Shown: positions 45,032-57,306, numbered from the stretch's first letter. The stretch is 64,000 nucleotides of DNA from Hysterangium stoloniferum (GCA_015178975.1 WHVD01000066.1:1-64000); one strand, 5' to 3'. Notes: generated by a model from the sequence alone, not told the origin. Numbers and translations: made by a program.

Positions 45032-45045
45032 TAAAGGGAGGGTAC
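45032..45045 (+). other. Polypurine tract of Gypsy family B
   Basis: TAAAGGGAGGGTAC abuts the LTR start TGTTATGACC. Confidence 0.7.
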
Positions 45046-45852
45046 TGTTATGACCAGAATTCCCGCCAGACTCTGGGCACTAACTTATATGCACCAATTG
45101 TCAGTTTACTGGAATTCCCGCCAGACTCTGTACATCAGACTTGTCTATGTTCGACTTCGTTGTGTTGTATATCAGTCACCGGAATACCCACTGGACTCCA
45201 TCCCTGTCTATGTCTGACCTTGTCCCATGCATCAGTCACCAGACCCCACTCGGAAAACCCATCATCCCTCTAACAGAGCCCCGTCCCCATTTTAGTCAAA
45301 TGACCTGTCACAATTTGGACTCCACTCCCACTCCATTTCCCGTTATGGTTTATGATTTGTCATGATTCAGACTCCGCTCTGTTCCATCCTGTTCCTAACA
45401 CCAAATTTGGTGTTTACTATTCTCATTTTATGTTTTGCTAGTTTCGTGTCATTATTACTGGATTTGGTATGTCATTCATTCCACAATCTATATAGTCTGG
45501 CAGATGTTGTACATACAATCCAGTCAGAAAATCGGCTTAGATTCCCCCCAGTAATCTAATACATTTTCCACTCTAAACTCCTACTTGAATCACACCACTC
45601 ACACTAGTCGGAGCCCACGGGCTCTGGCGCATCTATCTCTCTTATCTATCTTGACTCATGACCTCTCGACCCACGACCTCCAACCTACAACCCCTCGACC
45701 CATGAACCCTGCCCAGACTCCCCAGGATTCCTATCCACTTGTCTGAAATTGGACAACATGATCTCGCGAGGGCACAGCCTATAAGCTGAAGCCAAGTCCT
45801 ACCAGATATCCTGTGGGTTTCTCCGGAAACCTGCCATGTACATACCCTAACA
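45046..45852 (+). repeat. 3' LTR of Gypsy family B
   Basis: 807 bp, TGTTATGACCAGAATTCC...CATACCCTAACA. Homologous to 27072-27873 and 39700-40643. Includes several direct copies of a GGAATTCCCGCC-like motif in its first 150 bp. No 5' LTR was found in plus orientation, so the element is 5' truncated. Confidence 0.9.
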
Positions 45853-45999
45853 GTCACTGCAGCAAGCAGCCTATTCCACCCCAATCTGGGCAGTTGGACA
45901 TCTACTTCCACCTCTATCAGAGCTGTTGGAAACCCTTGCCACCTACATCCGTGTTTGTATACACTTGAAACTAGACAATTTAGTGATGAAGGCAGTTGG

Positions 46000-46330
46000 A
46001 CAAATCATAGAGAGCTTGGTTGGATCCACGTCACGCATAGCCGTATGTCAGAATCCTTGCGTTGAAAAAGGTTTCCGGTAAAAGATCATGAAGCCAGAGA
46101 ACACTATCAGGGCCGTAAAGGATGCCTCACGATACCCATCCAGGCCGTGGATGGCGACGATACTAAAAGAATATGTGACGATCCCGTGGTTAGTTTCTAA
46201 TAAATGACTTACTCGACGGTAGGGGAGCTCCCGCCAGGCGTGAGCACTTTCATCCCGATGTTGGATCCCTCCGGAGGTTATGATACTTGTTGAAAATGAG
46301 AGGAAAGAGGACATGTTTCGCGGTATCAAA
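46000..46330 (-). pseudogene. Fragment of an alpha/beta-hydrolase-like gene
   Basis: Two segments on the minus strand: an exon ending ELPYRR, intron GTAAGTCATT...TTCTTTTAG (about 46205-46160), then IVAIHGLDGYREASFT, and after a one-base slip LHDLLPETFFNARILTYGY. This is the N-terminal HG oxyanion strand of fungal lipase-like proteins of the PGAP1/SERAC1 kind (known in fungi as N-terminal domains of larger proteins). The catalytic serine region is absent and a TGA follows. Family call is from motif memory. Confidence 0.5.
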
Positions 46331-49300
46331 GAGTAGGCAGTGGTTGCAAGAACATTGATCGATAACGGCTAACAAGGTCACAAACTGTCGTAGTTGTCTC
46401 ACAGTAATTCGTTAATAGGACAAAATTGCTGATTTTGAAGGCATTAAAAGAAAATATAAATTACGGCTGCAACATGGTCACCCCTTCCATGTGTCTAAAC
46501 ACTTTCCTGTGTGTCGCCAGGGCGCGTCCAGTTTGTCCTACCATAATTCTGTGTTTTATTGCAGTGATGCTACAGACTTACTAGACCTTTCATAGATAAG
46601 CTACTCAACTGACCTCTCGACATTCAGTTATTACCTGTCTCTCACGGTCGCCGTTCTCTTTCCGTCCTCCTCCATACACTATCGAAGAGAAACGATAATA
46701 CTACTGGTATAAACCTAATATTACCGCTATTGGGAATGTTAAAATATCCCCCTTGAAACTCAGAGCTAAGTATCGGAGGCAAATGGGCGGGGTTTGGGGA
46801 AGACGTCTTCATTTCCACTTCTAGACGCGTATTTTGATACTACTGTGTGAACCTTTTGGATTTAGGATAGACCCATTCCAGCCAGTGGTTATTCCGTTAG
46901 GTGAGCTTGAAGAGGTTTATCGGCGAACGGACTGAATAGCATGGCATGTATAAGGGAACAAACATTACAAAGAAGTATGCCATGAAATTCGGGCCGTAAA
47001 GTTGCGGTGCAGGTTGGCTAGGCTAGTGGTGGTTACGATTGCCAACCGCTATCGGTTAATTGTCAATATATTGACTCCTCTTTTTGACCTTTTTAGCAGT
47101 TTTGGCCAATGATAGTTCCAGTGAAAAAAGTTATGGATATTCTTCACAGCTTTGTGATCAACTGGCAAGATGGTGCACTTATTCGTGCCAAACCGGAAAT
47201 TAAGTGTAAGTGTCTTAAAGCAGAGCGCACAAAGACTTAACTAAGTCATATCCGCCAGCCGGGAGACCGAAGTACCCAACACAAAATATCCCCGCACACA
47301 TCACATTCAAAATTAATCAGTAGGCGAAAGGTCAGAGAAAACATCCCTTTTCATATATACCAAGGCAAATGAAAGTATTCTCGACCGGAGTTTCGAGCAA
47401 GAAAATTAGCAAGCTTCAAGTGGGACTGGCTTTTTACGACGCCACAGGTCAAGGTGGAGTATGCACGGACCAGAAGGAGGCACTGATAGGCGCCATTCGA
47501 GAAGCTGCAAATTTTCAAGTTGGCCTTGGGGATTGAAAATTCTTCCCCCCCAACGAGGAGATCAAAGTTAGTCACAAACTGGAAGAGATCGCCAAGAAAT
47601 CGGTACGGAAGAATTTACCAGTATAGCATATGATACGCATGTGAACATAATCGTGCCATTATTACGCCGCGGCTGTTTTAGCACTTGTTAGAGGGCGCCG
47701 TACACCCCCGATCATCGGAGGACAGAAAGCAGATCATTTTGTTTGTGAGCAGGGGGCTCTTGGTATTTATACTCACGCCGATCGTATTCGGGCCTTAAAG
47801 AAACTTCCCCCCTGGAATGTGGAGAATCTGTTCACATGATAGCCCGCTGCATCTGTTCAGACTGTTACTTCTGAGCATGCTAATTTTAGATACTTAAAAA
47901 TATTCCTACTTTGAGGTACCTGATTTACTACTCAAATTGATTTCGGCATACCATACCGACGGGTTTCATCGGCACCTGAATCGCATCACCTGCTGACACA
48001 TGAAAATAACAAGAGTTTATTGCCTAACAGAAACACGCATGGAAGACCTCCTCGATAACGACGGCAAGGTGGCGGCGTTTGAATTTGACGGGAAAATAAC
48101 CGAATGAAAAGCTAAAAAAACCATGGCCCGCCACCAGGCCGCTACTAGTCGATGCAGGAGGGCCTGTGCGGGTGTTGAATGGATGCGGGGGGGATGATCC
48201 CGAAAATGACACATGCATACACAATACGTAGAGTGGGAGCTTTGGTTTGACATGCATCCACACCCTGGTCTGCAAGCTCACACTTCGAATCCACAACCAG
48301 AGGCATCTACGTCCCATTTCGCTTAGTTAAGGAGGATACCTTCACAGGTCAGCTAAGAAGTGGGTTCAAGGGCAGATATCTTCGAAACAGGGAAGATGCG
48401 TCACATGAGCAAGTGGTGTTAATGTAGATTCACAAATGGGCACAGGCGGAGCCTGTGTAAACCCTAATTGATAAACTTCTAGCGTTCATACTTACGACTT
48501 TTACGCGAGAAGAAAGCCACCGACTCATACAAGCCAGTCATCTCCTGATGACCAGGTGACTCCCGAAAATATTATGATGTCCGTTAAATCGAAACTTCGA
48601 AAATATATGCACGAGTAATCACCATATGACATTGATATGAAAATAAAAAAGGCTCTTGCGTACCATAAGATACTATAGCCTCCTATTCGCGACTCGAAGG
48701 TGATTTCCTGCGAGACACCCTGCCCGAGATATGTAGCTACAACATTGGCCCAGGATGGAAATTGATGCTTTGCCGCCCCGCACCAAATTGCTACTGCATC
48801 GGCAAAAAAATTGAGTTTGAGATTTACAATATTAGACTAATAATAATGAACTTCCACGTATGTCCACTAGTGATAGATTCGCTAGAGGAAGGTGGAGTAG
48901 ATCGGGTAGATCGGGGGAACCAGCAGGACTGATACAGAGCCTGAAATCAGGGACAAGTGTCTGATCTGCTTCCACCAAAAGAGATAGAGATAGATGCATC
49001 TCAAAGGGGAGACGGCATTATTACGAGTTTCTAGGGTCCTGACTACGACGGCCACCGATTAGTGAATCCGCAACAGCCTGGGAGACCGCCAAAGGAAGGA
49101 AGCCTGGAAATCGGTGAGCCAATGTGACTAGCGAGGTCGACGGGGATCGACGAGGATCGACTCTCTGCCCGTCACTCGCGATGGTAACTGCCATGGCGTC
49201 CCACTGCAGTACTTGCGGGCGCATCCACAAGTTAATTTGCGTGCTTCGCGTTGTAATAAAGATGTAATGAGAACGCAGCCAATTGTTGCACTGGTTCAGA

Positions 49301-49699
49301 AAGGCCGTCTCCGCTGCCTCAAATAGAAGATTAGGAGATAGTCCATGGATCCAAACGGTGAACCACACGGGCAAAGCTTTAAGTTGCGGACCCTCGCATC
49401 ATAAACAGGTGCGGAGCTGTTGCAGGTGGCTGGATGAGGTTCTAGGATATGGAATTCTTCGAACATTATTGGCGGGCAACTTCTATAATTACGGTTTTAT
49501 GAAGCCTGATCGGTCAAGGTAAAACATGGGAAACGGAGCTGAGGGGAACCTTACCCATTATTGGGAGTTGCGCTTCAGAAGACTTTCATGGATATCAGAT
49601 TCAAGAGACCCCCGGCACTCGCTTCGTCTAGCTTCAGCCAGTCATTTTCCGTTCTCTCCTCCTTTATAACCTCCCACAATGCATCCCTAACACATCCTC
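46331..49699. other. Long region without a supportable gene
   Basis: Only short frames on both strands (longest 49021-49374 minus, 117 codons, unrecognised). A short TGGAATTC-poor, moderately GC sequence with no LTR ends or terminal repeats that I could see. It probably contains old host-gene debris. 49650-49699 is the T/C-rich leader of the next gene. Confidence 0.4.
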
Positions 49700-51850
49700 A
49701 TGCCGAACCTCGATGATATCCCCATCTTCGTACTCGAAGAAATTGCGTTTCATGTCGCTCTCACATCATTTCTAGGTCCTCCGAAAGACCTCCCTAGTCT
49801 TCTCGGCGTCTCCAGGTGTATTCACAACTCGTTAAGCATCAGGATTACGCCTCATCTCTATGCTCGTATTTTCCAGGCAAAGTTTGATATTGCCGCCGTC
49901 AGCAGGCGATTGGAAAGTGACATCACTGTCACGGAGCAGGCCAGTGAGCTCGTCCTACGCTGCGAGACTCTCAAACGACTCCAACGTGACAACTATCTAA
50001 GACACATAGACTGCGAGCAATTGAGGGTTGACTTATGGGTGTCATATCTCATGTTTCTCGAGAATGATGGCAACAACGCGAGGCAGCTCGTTGGCTACGC
50101 GAAGATCGACGCGTTTGCACTACAGTTTGTCCGCTTGGGGGGGAGATTACACGATGGGGTGGCGGACACTCAAGGATGGCCACTCAATAATGAGATTAAT
50201 TCACTGGCTATGTGGCTTTTCTGGTTTACAGATTTTGGTAAGTTGTTTGCTTCTCGTCTGGACATGTTTATTATCCCTCTGGCAGAGCGTATACCTAATG
50301 AATCTCAAGCTGAACGAGATGCAATAGTCGACGCTCTAAGTCCCATATATGCAGGTTCTTTCAAGGTAGGCGTGGTACAGCACTCGCCCCTACTGTACTA
50401 TACTTAACATCTTGAAAGTACCCCCACACCCACGCGCCTCTCACGTACTTCTTAATTCCACCAGTGAATCTTCCACCAGCATCAGCCGCCCCTCTCTCTA
50501 TCCTCCCATTTTCGGCCTCCCAGATTCCGCCGCCATGCACAATTCCTTCGCATTTTGACTACGAATTCACCCTTGCATGTCCCCTCCTCGTCCCCCCCGT
50601 GATCCTGTCGTTTGTATGCCGTCAAGAAGTTCCATATGACTCCCTGCCTCGTCAGGACAACAGTGTTCCTAGACGATCGGCTGCACCTGCAACAAGGGCA
50701 GAGGCGCGAAGGACAGGTTGGAGAGGCGCGACTGAGGAAGATCGCCTCACGTTTGACAGGCTTCACACGATGCGAGAAGAGTGGATGCGAGAGGGTAGGA
50801 GCATGGCGTATGATCAAGACTGGTATAGACTGCGAACGTGCTATGATCCGTGGGTAACTGCGTATAGGGATCGGGTCTACAAGCCTGGCATGTTAGATGG
50901 ACTGTGGGATGGAAAGTGGTTGGTGCGTGCTAATGATTGATCGCCCGGAGTGGACGAGGTCATGACTGTGTGTGGTTCTGTTGTAGATGATCCCTCCTAA
51001 TGAGTTCCATGCATTGCTTACAGAAGCTCAAGCCGGCATCCCCTTCCCTCAGGACTTCAGACGGGCGCATTACCAGTTCCCGATGCAGGTATGCACTTAA
51101 GCGGGACTTTTATATCCCACATTCCGTGATATAATCTGTAGTTTCGTATTCGAGAGCACCATCAGTGCGACCCTGATGCTGTCTTCTCCTTCGATGATAA
51201 TGGTCCCGGTGCTCTATGCGCATGGCTCCCCCCTGGCACGCGATTCGTCGAGCGCGAGGTCAGTCAAATATGAAGCTTTGTGTAAAATTGCATCTAACGC
51301 ATGTCCTCTTTAGGGGATGCTACGTGTTTTCAATGGTACCGAGCTCATAACATCCTACCATACCTACAATCCATTCCATCAAAAAGACGAAGATGACATG
51401 GACGTCGATACAAAACACAAAGGCCCATACGGGGACGGAGTTTACGATATTCTTCTTACGGCGGAGGTGGGACCTATCATACATTTATTGACATTGGCAT
51501 TACAACTCATGCTCCTAGCGCCGATAGACAGAATCCGCTTTTGGAGAGGCGTGGGGACATAATACATTCAGAGGCAGGGTGCGCGACTGGGATGGACTGG
51601 TTGTACTTGAGAGGATGCCAGCTGTATGTACATTTGTTTATGGGCGTAAACTTTACATCTAATCGTTTTTATTATTTCTTCCTTTCTCTTCCCTCTCTGG
51701 TCCATCATGAATCAGGGCGGTCAAGGTCGATGGATCTTTCAAGGATACTTGCACGGTCAACAGAACCTTGTAGGGCGTTGGCGCGAGACCGGAACACAGT
51801 TTGACGCGCCTGGGTGGGAGGGAGCATGGAGCATGGCGAAATGTATTTAA
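49700..51850 (+). CDS. F-box-like basidiomycete family protein, 7 exons
   Basis: Exons 49700-50365, 50419-50922, 50987-51088, 51142-51258, 51314-51466, 51528-51623 and 51716-51850 join in frame to about 590 residues with GT-AG introns of 49-92 nt. The start MPNLDDIPIFVLEEIAFHVA is an F-box-like helix pair, followed by LGVSRCIHNSLS and PHLYARIFQAKFD, a pattern I know from a large, lineage-specific Agaricomycete family. The C-terminal half has FRGRVRDWDGLVVLERMP and WIFQGYLHGQQNLVGRWRE, also typical of that family. Likely an SCF-type substrate adaptor by analogy; the substrate is unknown. No break was found, so it appears functional. A CT-rich leader precedes the ATG. Confidence 0.82.
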
Positions 51851-51889
51851 GGCAGCGTGAGTATTCTTTGGATCCTTAATGACATGTTC

Positions 51890-52189
51890 CTATGCAACAT
51901 CTTTTCGCAATGGATAATATCTGTCATTCACATGATCGCGTGATCTCGAGAACACGCCAGCCAGGTCAATATATTCCACATTCGGGCCCAAATAATCAAG
52001 GCGAACTCGAATCGTATGTGTGAAATTCCTCCGATTTTTTTTAATCCACTCCTCGTCCAAATCACAATAAGTATCCTTACTCAAACTCGACCAGCTGCAA
52101 AAAGGAGCTAGCTGCTCACCAACGGATCTCACGTTAACATCCCACAACACATTTGGCCGATTGTTCAACCTTACTGCAAGTATCATCAT
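51890..52189 (-). CDS. Small hypothetical ORF
   Basis: About 100 residues from MMILAVRLNNRPNVL. No domain is recognised. Its start codon lies inside the 17-bp target duplication of the retroposed insertion (52178-52194), so the original upstream sequence has been displaced. It may be the 3' exon of a gene broken by that insertion, or noncoding. Confidence 0.25.
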   Translation of the reverse strand: MMILAVRLNNRPNVLWDVNVRSVGEQLAPFCSWSSLSKDTYCDLDEEWIKKNRRNFTHTIRVRLDYLGPNVEYIDLAGVFSRSRDHVNDRYYPLRKDVA

Positions 52190-52194
52190 GTGAC

Positions 52195-52727
52195 AAGGCT
52201 CTCTTGTTCCGTGACCTCTGGGGTTGGGTCCCCCATGCTCGTGGTAAAAGGACAGAGAGGCGGATGACAGTGAACAGGCTTGGGAGCCTCTCAATTCACT
52301 GCTCTGTCAAAGTCGGCAGCCTTCAGCCGCACACCAGTGTCGCCTGCGGACCGTCACTGGCACCTAAACCATGACCGCAGCCTGGCAGCGGTCTTTTCTT
52401 CCTACCCACCCCCGACTTCAGCATTCACTTATGCACTAGCAATGCAAGACTTCGGTGTGCCTGCAGCCGTCGTCGACGCCTGTTAGCAGGATCTCGGGTT
52501 CTTCCTGGGGCTTCGGCCCAAATGGCATGTGCTGTTCACTGGGCAAGTTCAGCACAATCACCTCTCCATCCTGCCAACCACCACTCGCTCTGACGCATCC
52601 GGCCTGCTTCCTCTTCATTCTCCCGTAAATACTATAGTAGCTATGCTCTATACGATGCTACGGAACCGCTATGTATCTTAGTTATGCGACGCGGTATATA
52701 AATGTATTAAAATAAAAAATAAAAAAA
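52195..52727 (+). mobile_element. Retroposed insertion with poly-A tail and 17-bp TSD
   Basis: 533 bp flanked by AAGTATCATCATGTGAC at 52178-52194 and 52728-52744, ending in an A-rich tail (about 52709-52727). The long duplication and tail are the marks of target-primed (LINE-mediated) insertion. The interior has a frame 52280-52486 ending FGVPAAVVDAC but no RT. It is most likely a 5'-truncated processed transcript or SINE-like unit of unknown source. Confidence 0.78.
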
Positions 52728-52812
52728 AAGTATCATCATGTGACTCGGGAACCCGTGTGACGTAATGGGAGTATTGTGTATAGGACCACCTTATTACAAA
52801 ATAATATTCGAC

Positions 52813-53556
52813 ATGGCCTCAAGAGCACCACGATGGCTTGATATTCTAAACGAGACACTATCATCGGAATCGAAGAATCCAAGTGAGCTTCCAGTTGTGC
52901 TATATATGAAAGAGCAAGACAAGCCTGGTACTTACCACTATGCAGCTTACACACTCGCAACAGTCCTCCAAACACCCTCTGGCCCAATTCCTCGCTCCCG
53001 TTCTGTTATTCATCGAGGCATCATCGCCCCTTCACCATCAAGGCCACTTCTCACCACAACAACCGATGTCCGCTCTCCGAAAGCACACCAGCTCACCACT
53101 AACCATACGGTCGAGGCAACCTTCTGGTTTCCAAAGACAAATTTACAATTTCGCATCACAGCTTCTACATATCTACTTCCGGGCCCTGGGCACCATTGGC
53201 ATGCGTTGTTCCCTGGACGCGAGCTTACAGATGGAGCAGCGTTTGACTGGGATGAACAACGTCTGACGGCCTTTGACGGGTTATCAAAGTATCTACGTGC
53301 GTCGTTTGTTCGGCCTGTACCTGGATCTCCCATGAAAAGCTATGATGAGGCAAAGGAATGGCCACAGACCGCCCCGAAACGAGATGAAGCAACAGGAGAC
53401 GAAAAGCATGTGGTGGAAGAGGCGCTGGGCAATTTTGCGCTTGTCGTACTGGATCCCACCGAAGTTGATCTCGTCGATCTAGTTGTTCTGCCAAATAGGC
53501 GGACGGTGTGGACGAAAAAGGGCGATGCTTGGGAAGAACGAATCGTTGTGCCCTAG
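52813..53556 (+). CDS. FMN-binding PPOX (Alr4036-type) family protein
   Basis: 247 residues, single exon. I choose the ATG at 52813 (MASRAPRWLDIL) over the upstream ATG at 52765 because the family begins at this tryptophan. It has the hallmark order of Pyridox_oxase_2/Alr4036 proteins: RSRSVIHRG (flavin phosphate contact in relatives), LLTTTTDVRSPKA, VEATFWFPKTNLQFRI, HWHALFPG, FDWDEQRLTAF, LRASFVRPVPGSPM, ALGNFALVVLDPTEVDLVDL, LPNRRTVWTK, and ending WEERIVVP. Relatives are soluble cytosolic flavoproteins of undefined oxidase/reductase role. Intact. It lies just right of a retroposed insertion, which may have changed its promoter. Confidence 0.88.
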   Translation: MASRAPRWLDILNETLSSESKNPSELPVVLYMKEQDKPGTYHYAAYTLATVLQTPSGPIPRSRSVIHRGIIAPSPSRPLLTTTTDVRSPKAHQLTTNHTVEATFWFPKTNLQFRITASTYLLPGPGHHWHALFPGRELTDGAAFDWDEQRLTAFDGLSKYLRASFVRPVPGSPMKSYDEAKEWPQTAPKRDEATGDEKHVVEEALGNFALVVLDPTEVDLVDLVVLPNRRTVWTKKGDAWEERIVVP

Positions 53557-53688
53557 GAGTCTAGGGGTGCTTGACAGTGCGGGCTCAATTGCCAACCTAT
53601 CGCCAGATGTATTACAGTGCCTGCGCACACTTGTACCTGTAGCGTATGATAACAAAGCGAATAACAAGAAAAATCCACCCGAAGAGCA

Positions 53689-54304
53689 TCATTGTCCCTT
53701 CACCTTCTTTCCCTCACGCTTTTCGTCTCTGTCTTCTTCATCCTCACGTGTACGTTTGCCAGAGGCAGAAGGCGACTTGCCATTTTTAACAGCTGAAGGC
53801 GGCTTAGCCGGTGATTTTGATGGTGATGGTGCTGGTGCGGGCGGTGTTATCTCTTCTTCGTCCTCTTCACCGGAATAATCAGCTGGCTCTCTGCCGCCAT
53901 CTGGCACCCAAACCGAATCTTCTTCCTCTTCATATGCCGCTCCGCCAGGCTGTTGTTGATTCAAGCTGAGCACGTAAGGTAATGTACACACAATTGTTAC
54001 GTACCGCACCCAACAGTAATGCGGTCAAGCCACCGTCATCCTGATGCTTCGTTATTGATATATTTTTACGTGGTTATGAGACTACTGACCCCCTCCTCTT
54101 CGTCTTCTTCATCGTCCTCTTCATCTCCTTCCTCCGCATCCTCTTCATCCTCCTCCTCCTCCTAACAGAACAAATCTTACAGTCAATTGCATGACATTAA
54201 ATGACTATAAATAAACGTACAAAGTCATAGTCGTCACTTTCTTCCCCATGATCGTCCTCCTCATCCCTCCTCGAATGTTTTGGCTTCGATTCAGTGATGG
54301 CCAT
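53689..54304 (-). CDS. Acidic, lysine-tailed nuclear-type protein, 4 exons
   Basis: Exons 54304-54221, 54161-54090, 54040-54005 and 53949-53689 join in frame to about 150 residues (introns 49-59 nt). Starts MAITESKPKHSRRDEEDD, then an almost pure E/D run, a short hydrophobic LTALLLG, an EEEEDSVWVPDGG segment, a P/A/S-rich linker and a basic KREGKKVKGQ tail with a bipartite-like KRTREDEEDRDEKREGKK. The composition suggests a nuclear, chromatin- or ribosome-assembly-related factor; no family is recognised. An alternative acceptor at exon 4 adds LNQQQ only with a frame conflict. Divergent from the dehydrogenase gene, 222 bp between starts. Confidence 0.72.
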
Positions 54305-54526
54305 ATTAGCGTCTCCAAAGGCTGAAGTAAATATCTATTACGTCAGCGATCCGTAGGTTAAGCGCCTGCCGGCCGATAAATGTAACTGAAGAATCATGCG
54401 AGGGCAATGATGTTATAAATCATGCAGCCAGCTTCTGGCTCGTTTGGGTAAATCACAGTAACCAGCTTTTTGCTCGTTTTTGTCGCTGGAAATATATAAA
54501 GATCGAGAAGAGCTTCAATTCTGCCA
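54305..54526. promoter_or_regulatory. Shared divergent promoter
   Basis: 222 bp between the start codons of two genes pointing apart. On the dehydrogenase side a TATATAAAG box lies at about 54493-54501, roughly 30 bp from the ATG. No TATA is evident on the other side. Confidence 0.45.
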
Positions 54527-55717
54527 ATGCATTCATCTCTGCAAGCCTCCCAGCTTTTCGATGTTTCTGGTTTTGTGGCAATCGTGACAGGTGGAGGGAC
54601 CGGGATTGGACTGATGGTGAGATACCTTAACACAGTGTCGAGCCTATTGATTGAAACGATTACGGCAATCTCAGATCGCGCGAGGTCTGGCGAGTAATGG
54701 TGCATGCGTATATATAACAGGACGGAGGAAGGATGTGCTAGATAAGGTCGTGGAGGAGAGTAATGCAATGGGATTCTCTGGCTCAATCTCTTCGTGAGAA
54801 TTTTGCTGTTATACAGCTCTTGGAAATAGAGTCATCTTTTGGTAGGTTTGTCGCAGATGTGACAGACAAGCAAAGCATCTTAGTACTTGTCGAAGAAATC
54901 GAGAAGAAAGAGGGGAGACTTCACATTCTCATAAACAAGTACGCACTCCCGAAATTATATGTTGAATCCTTCACACCCTTACACCAACTTTCAGTGCGGG
55001 CCAAGTCGGACCAGTCGCTCGTTTCTTTAGCAATCCTGATGCACCGGAATGCAAAGATACCTCCACCCTTGGCCGAGCTCTTTTCGATTGTCAAGATTTC
55101 GCCGGGTGGGCGGACCATTTTTCCATTAATGTATCCTCCAATTTCTTCGTCTCGACCGCATTCTTGGGACTCTTAGAGAAGGCGTCGAAAGAAACACCAG
55201 ACTACACCGCTACAATCATCAATATCACTTCCATCAGTGGTTTAATGAGGCTTTCGCAGAATCATGTGAGGCTTCCTTCATATGATCTTAGTTGTTGGTG
55301 ACGTATATGACTTCAATTGCTCAGTTCGCATACAACTCCGGGAAGGCCGCCGCATCCCACCTCTCGAAGATGCTGGCTACCGAACTGGCTCGACGAGACA
55401 TTCCAATCCGAGTTAATGCCATTGCGCCTGGAGCCTGGCCCTCTGAAATGACGCAAAATCAGGGCAAAACACTTTCGGGAGCTGTAGCGAATCGGATTGC
55501 TCAGCCCCTTTTGAAGATACCAGCCAACCGTGGTGGAACGTGAGCGACATTGTTCAATAACTTTCCTTCATTTTGTCGTACTGATTTGTATATGGCATGC
55601 AGAGAAGAAGAAATGGTAGCGACAGTCCTATATCTCGCTTCGAGAGCTGGAGGGTACATGACAGGACAGGAGCTCATCATTGATGGCGGATATTTTACGG
55701 TTAATCCTTCTGCTTGA
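54527..55717 (+). CDS. Short-chain dehydrogenase/reductase, 6 exons
   Basis: Exons 54527-54616, 54675-54793, 54846-54938, 54995-55265, 55325-55539 and 55603-55717 give 300 residues. Classical SDR signatures are all present: dinucleotide-binding TGGGTGIG, then GRRKDVLDK (an Arg after the second strand favours NADP(H)), DVTD, ILINNAG (split by an intron within the codon for the second Asn), catalytic Ser in ITSIS, YNSGK as the Tyr-Lys pair, and PGAWPSEM after the catalytic helix. It ends GGYFTVNPSA. It reduces or oxidises an unidentified alcohol/ketone, probably cytosolic; no signal peptide. Looks functional. Confidence 0.92.
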
Positions 55718-57306
55718 TAGACCGGCTGCGACTACTTTGTATGCTCAAAATGTAATTGATGGAGCAGTGATCAGGACAAGCTACTGCTTGTCATATGTCC
55801 TTGCGGAACGAGGATTGAAACTGGCTGACTCCAGGAAGTCATATTCCTTGAGTTGGAGCATGACATCTGGAGTTCAAATACATCGTGGGGAATGTTTCCT
55901 TCCCAACTGAGACAACAATATAATCAAACCCCGTATTTCGCAAGGATTAATCAAGTGGCAGTAAAGTTCCTAACCAGAGAAAGGCTTCAAAACGTTTGGG
56001 TACTTGCATTGACCACAGTGAATATTAGATATATAGCTGAGCATGTGCATGAATGAACTATATCATTCATCTGTGAACCCTACAGGGGCATATTAACTAA
56101 TCAGTAAGTAAGTAACCTAAATTTTTTCATGAGATGGGCATCCTTTGTTCAACAGTCGGTGAGCTCTAGCCTCAGGTAATCATGAAAAGTTGAAACTCCG
56201 TTGTTCCCGTTCGTCCAATGGGAAAAAGGCCTCATCAGTGACTTTATAACGACGCCTTTCCAGCGCAGCGGGTGGCTATCCCCCGCACTCCATACTCATC
56301 ACGGGGTATCGATCTCTCTGTAGCAACCCGCCACCTCAAACCCGAGTTACAGCAGTTTTTTCTATGAAAATTGTGACATGGTTAAAGCGAACTCACTCTG
56401 TACTACTGTGCCAAGATGCTGTCCAATGAAGCGGAACACTGGGACTCGTTCCAAAGTGTCATTTATACCGTTGACTGTTTCCTTATCACCTACCTGACCC
56501 AACCATATCGTCTAACCAATCGACGCTACTCTTTTGGACATAGACTGGTCTACTGGGTATAGCAAAGTAATTATTATTCCTTGGTTTGGTTATAGAATCG
56601 TATCGTCGAACACTGGTTGATTGATCTACTGTCATACATCGAGGAGACAAACAACAACCGCTGGATTTTGGTTTGGCTGATTGTCTCTCCTTGGTCGTTC
56701 CTTTCTACCTACCATCAATGAAGAGTAGTCGGTCCAAAACTTTGCTCAGGCGGCATGGGACATAAACCTCAGAACGGATGTTCCCTTGTTCACTTTCTTT
56801 GTATTACTCCTTGCGTGCTGGTTGACATCTCCACCCTTCAATGTGTTGGTTGCCTCTCCCGCTTTATACTACTGTACACCGTCTGAGATCATACGGCCGT
56901 GTCACAGGTCCCCGAAACACCTGAATTGACGATATACTATCGAAATGAATCAGACATCGAATCCGTTAGGGTTTTCCTATGCACCACTAGAGCGTGAAGA
57001 ATATGTTTACGGATTTTCTTTTGGAATTGCTGTTCCTGTCCTTCGTCGACCACTCTAAATAGGCAATAAGTCACAGTTACCCCACCCATGGATCTTAACC
57101 TAAAATACAAATGGGGTTGAGGTTTTCTCTAGTGCATTCTCAAGTTGGACTCTTCCGGTCGGTACCTCCCGGTTCGTTCCTGGCCCCAAAATAGCAGCCT
57201 ATTGAAAGTCCTTATATCTGACTGACATTCCCGTCATCCGTTCCTACTGTCCTTCACTCCCCCCTTGTCACAAAGTAACAATTACATACGGGGACCATTA
57301 CACAAG
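55718..57306. other. Intergenic, no gene seen
   Basis: Short frames only. The last 300 bp, T/C-rich, is the likely promoter and leader of the copper transporter; no clear copper-sensor site was recognised. Confidence 0.45.

Noticed and set aside
46048-46329. Complete lipase-like gene
   Set aside because: Only the oxyanion-strand part is present, with a frameshift and without the catalytic serine; reported as a fragment.
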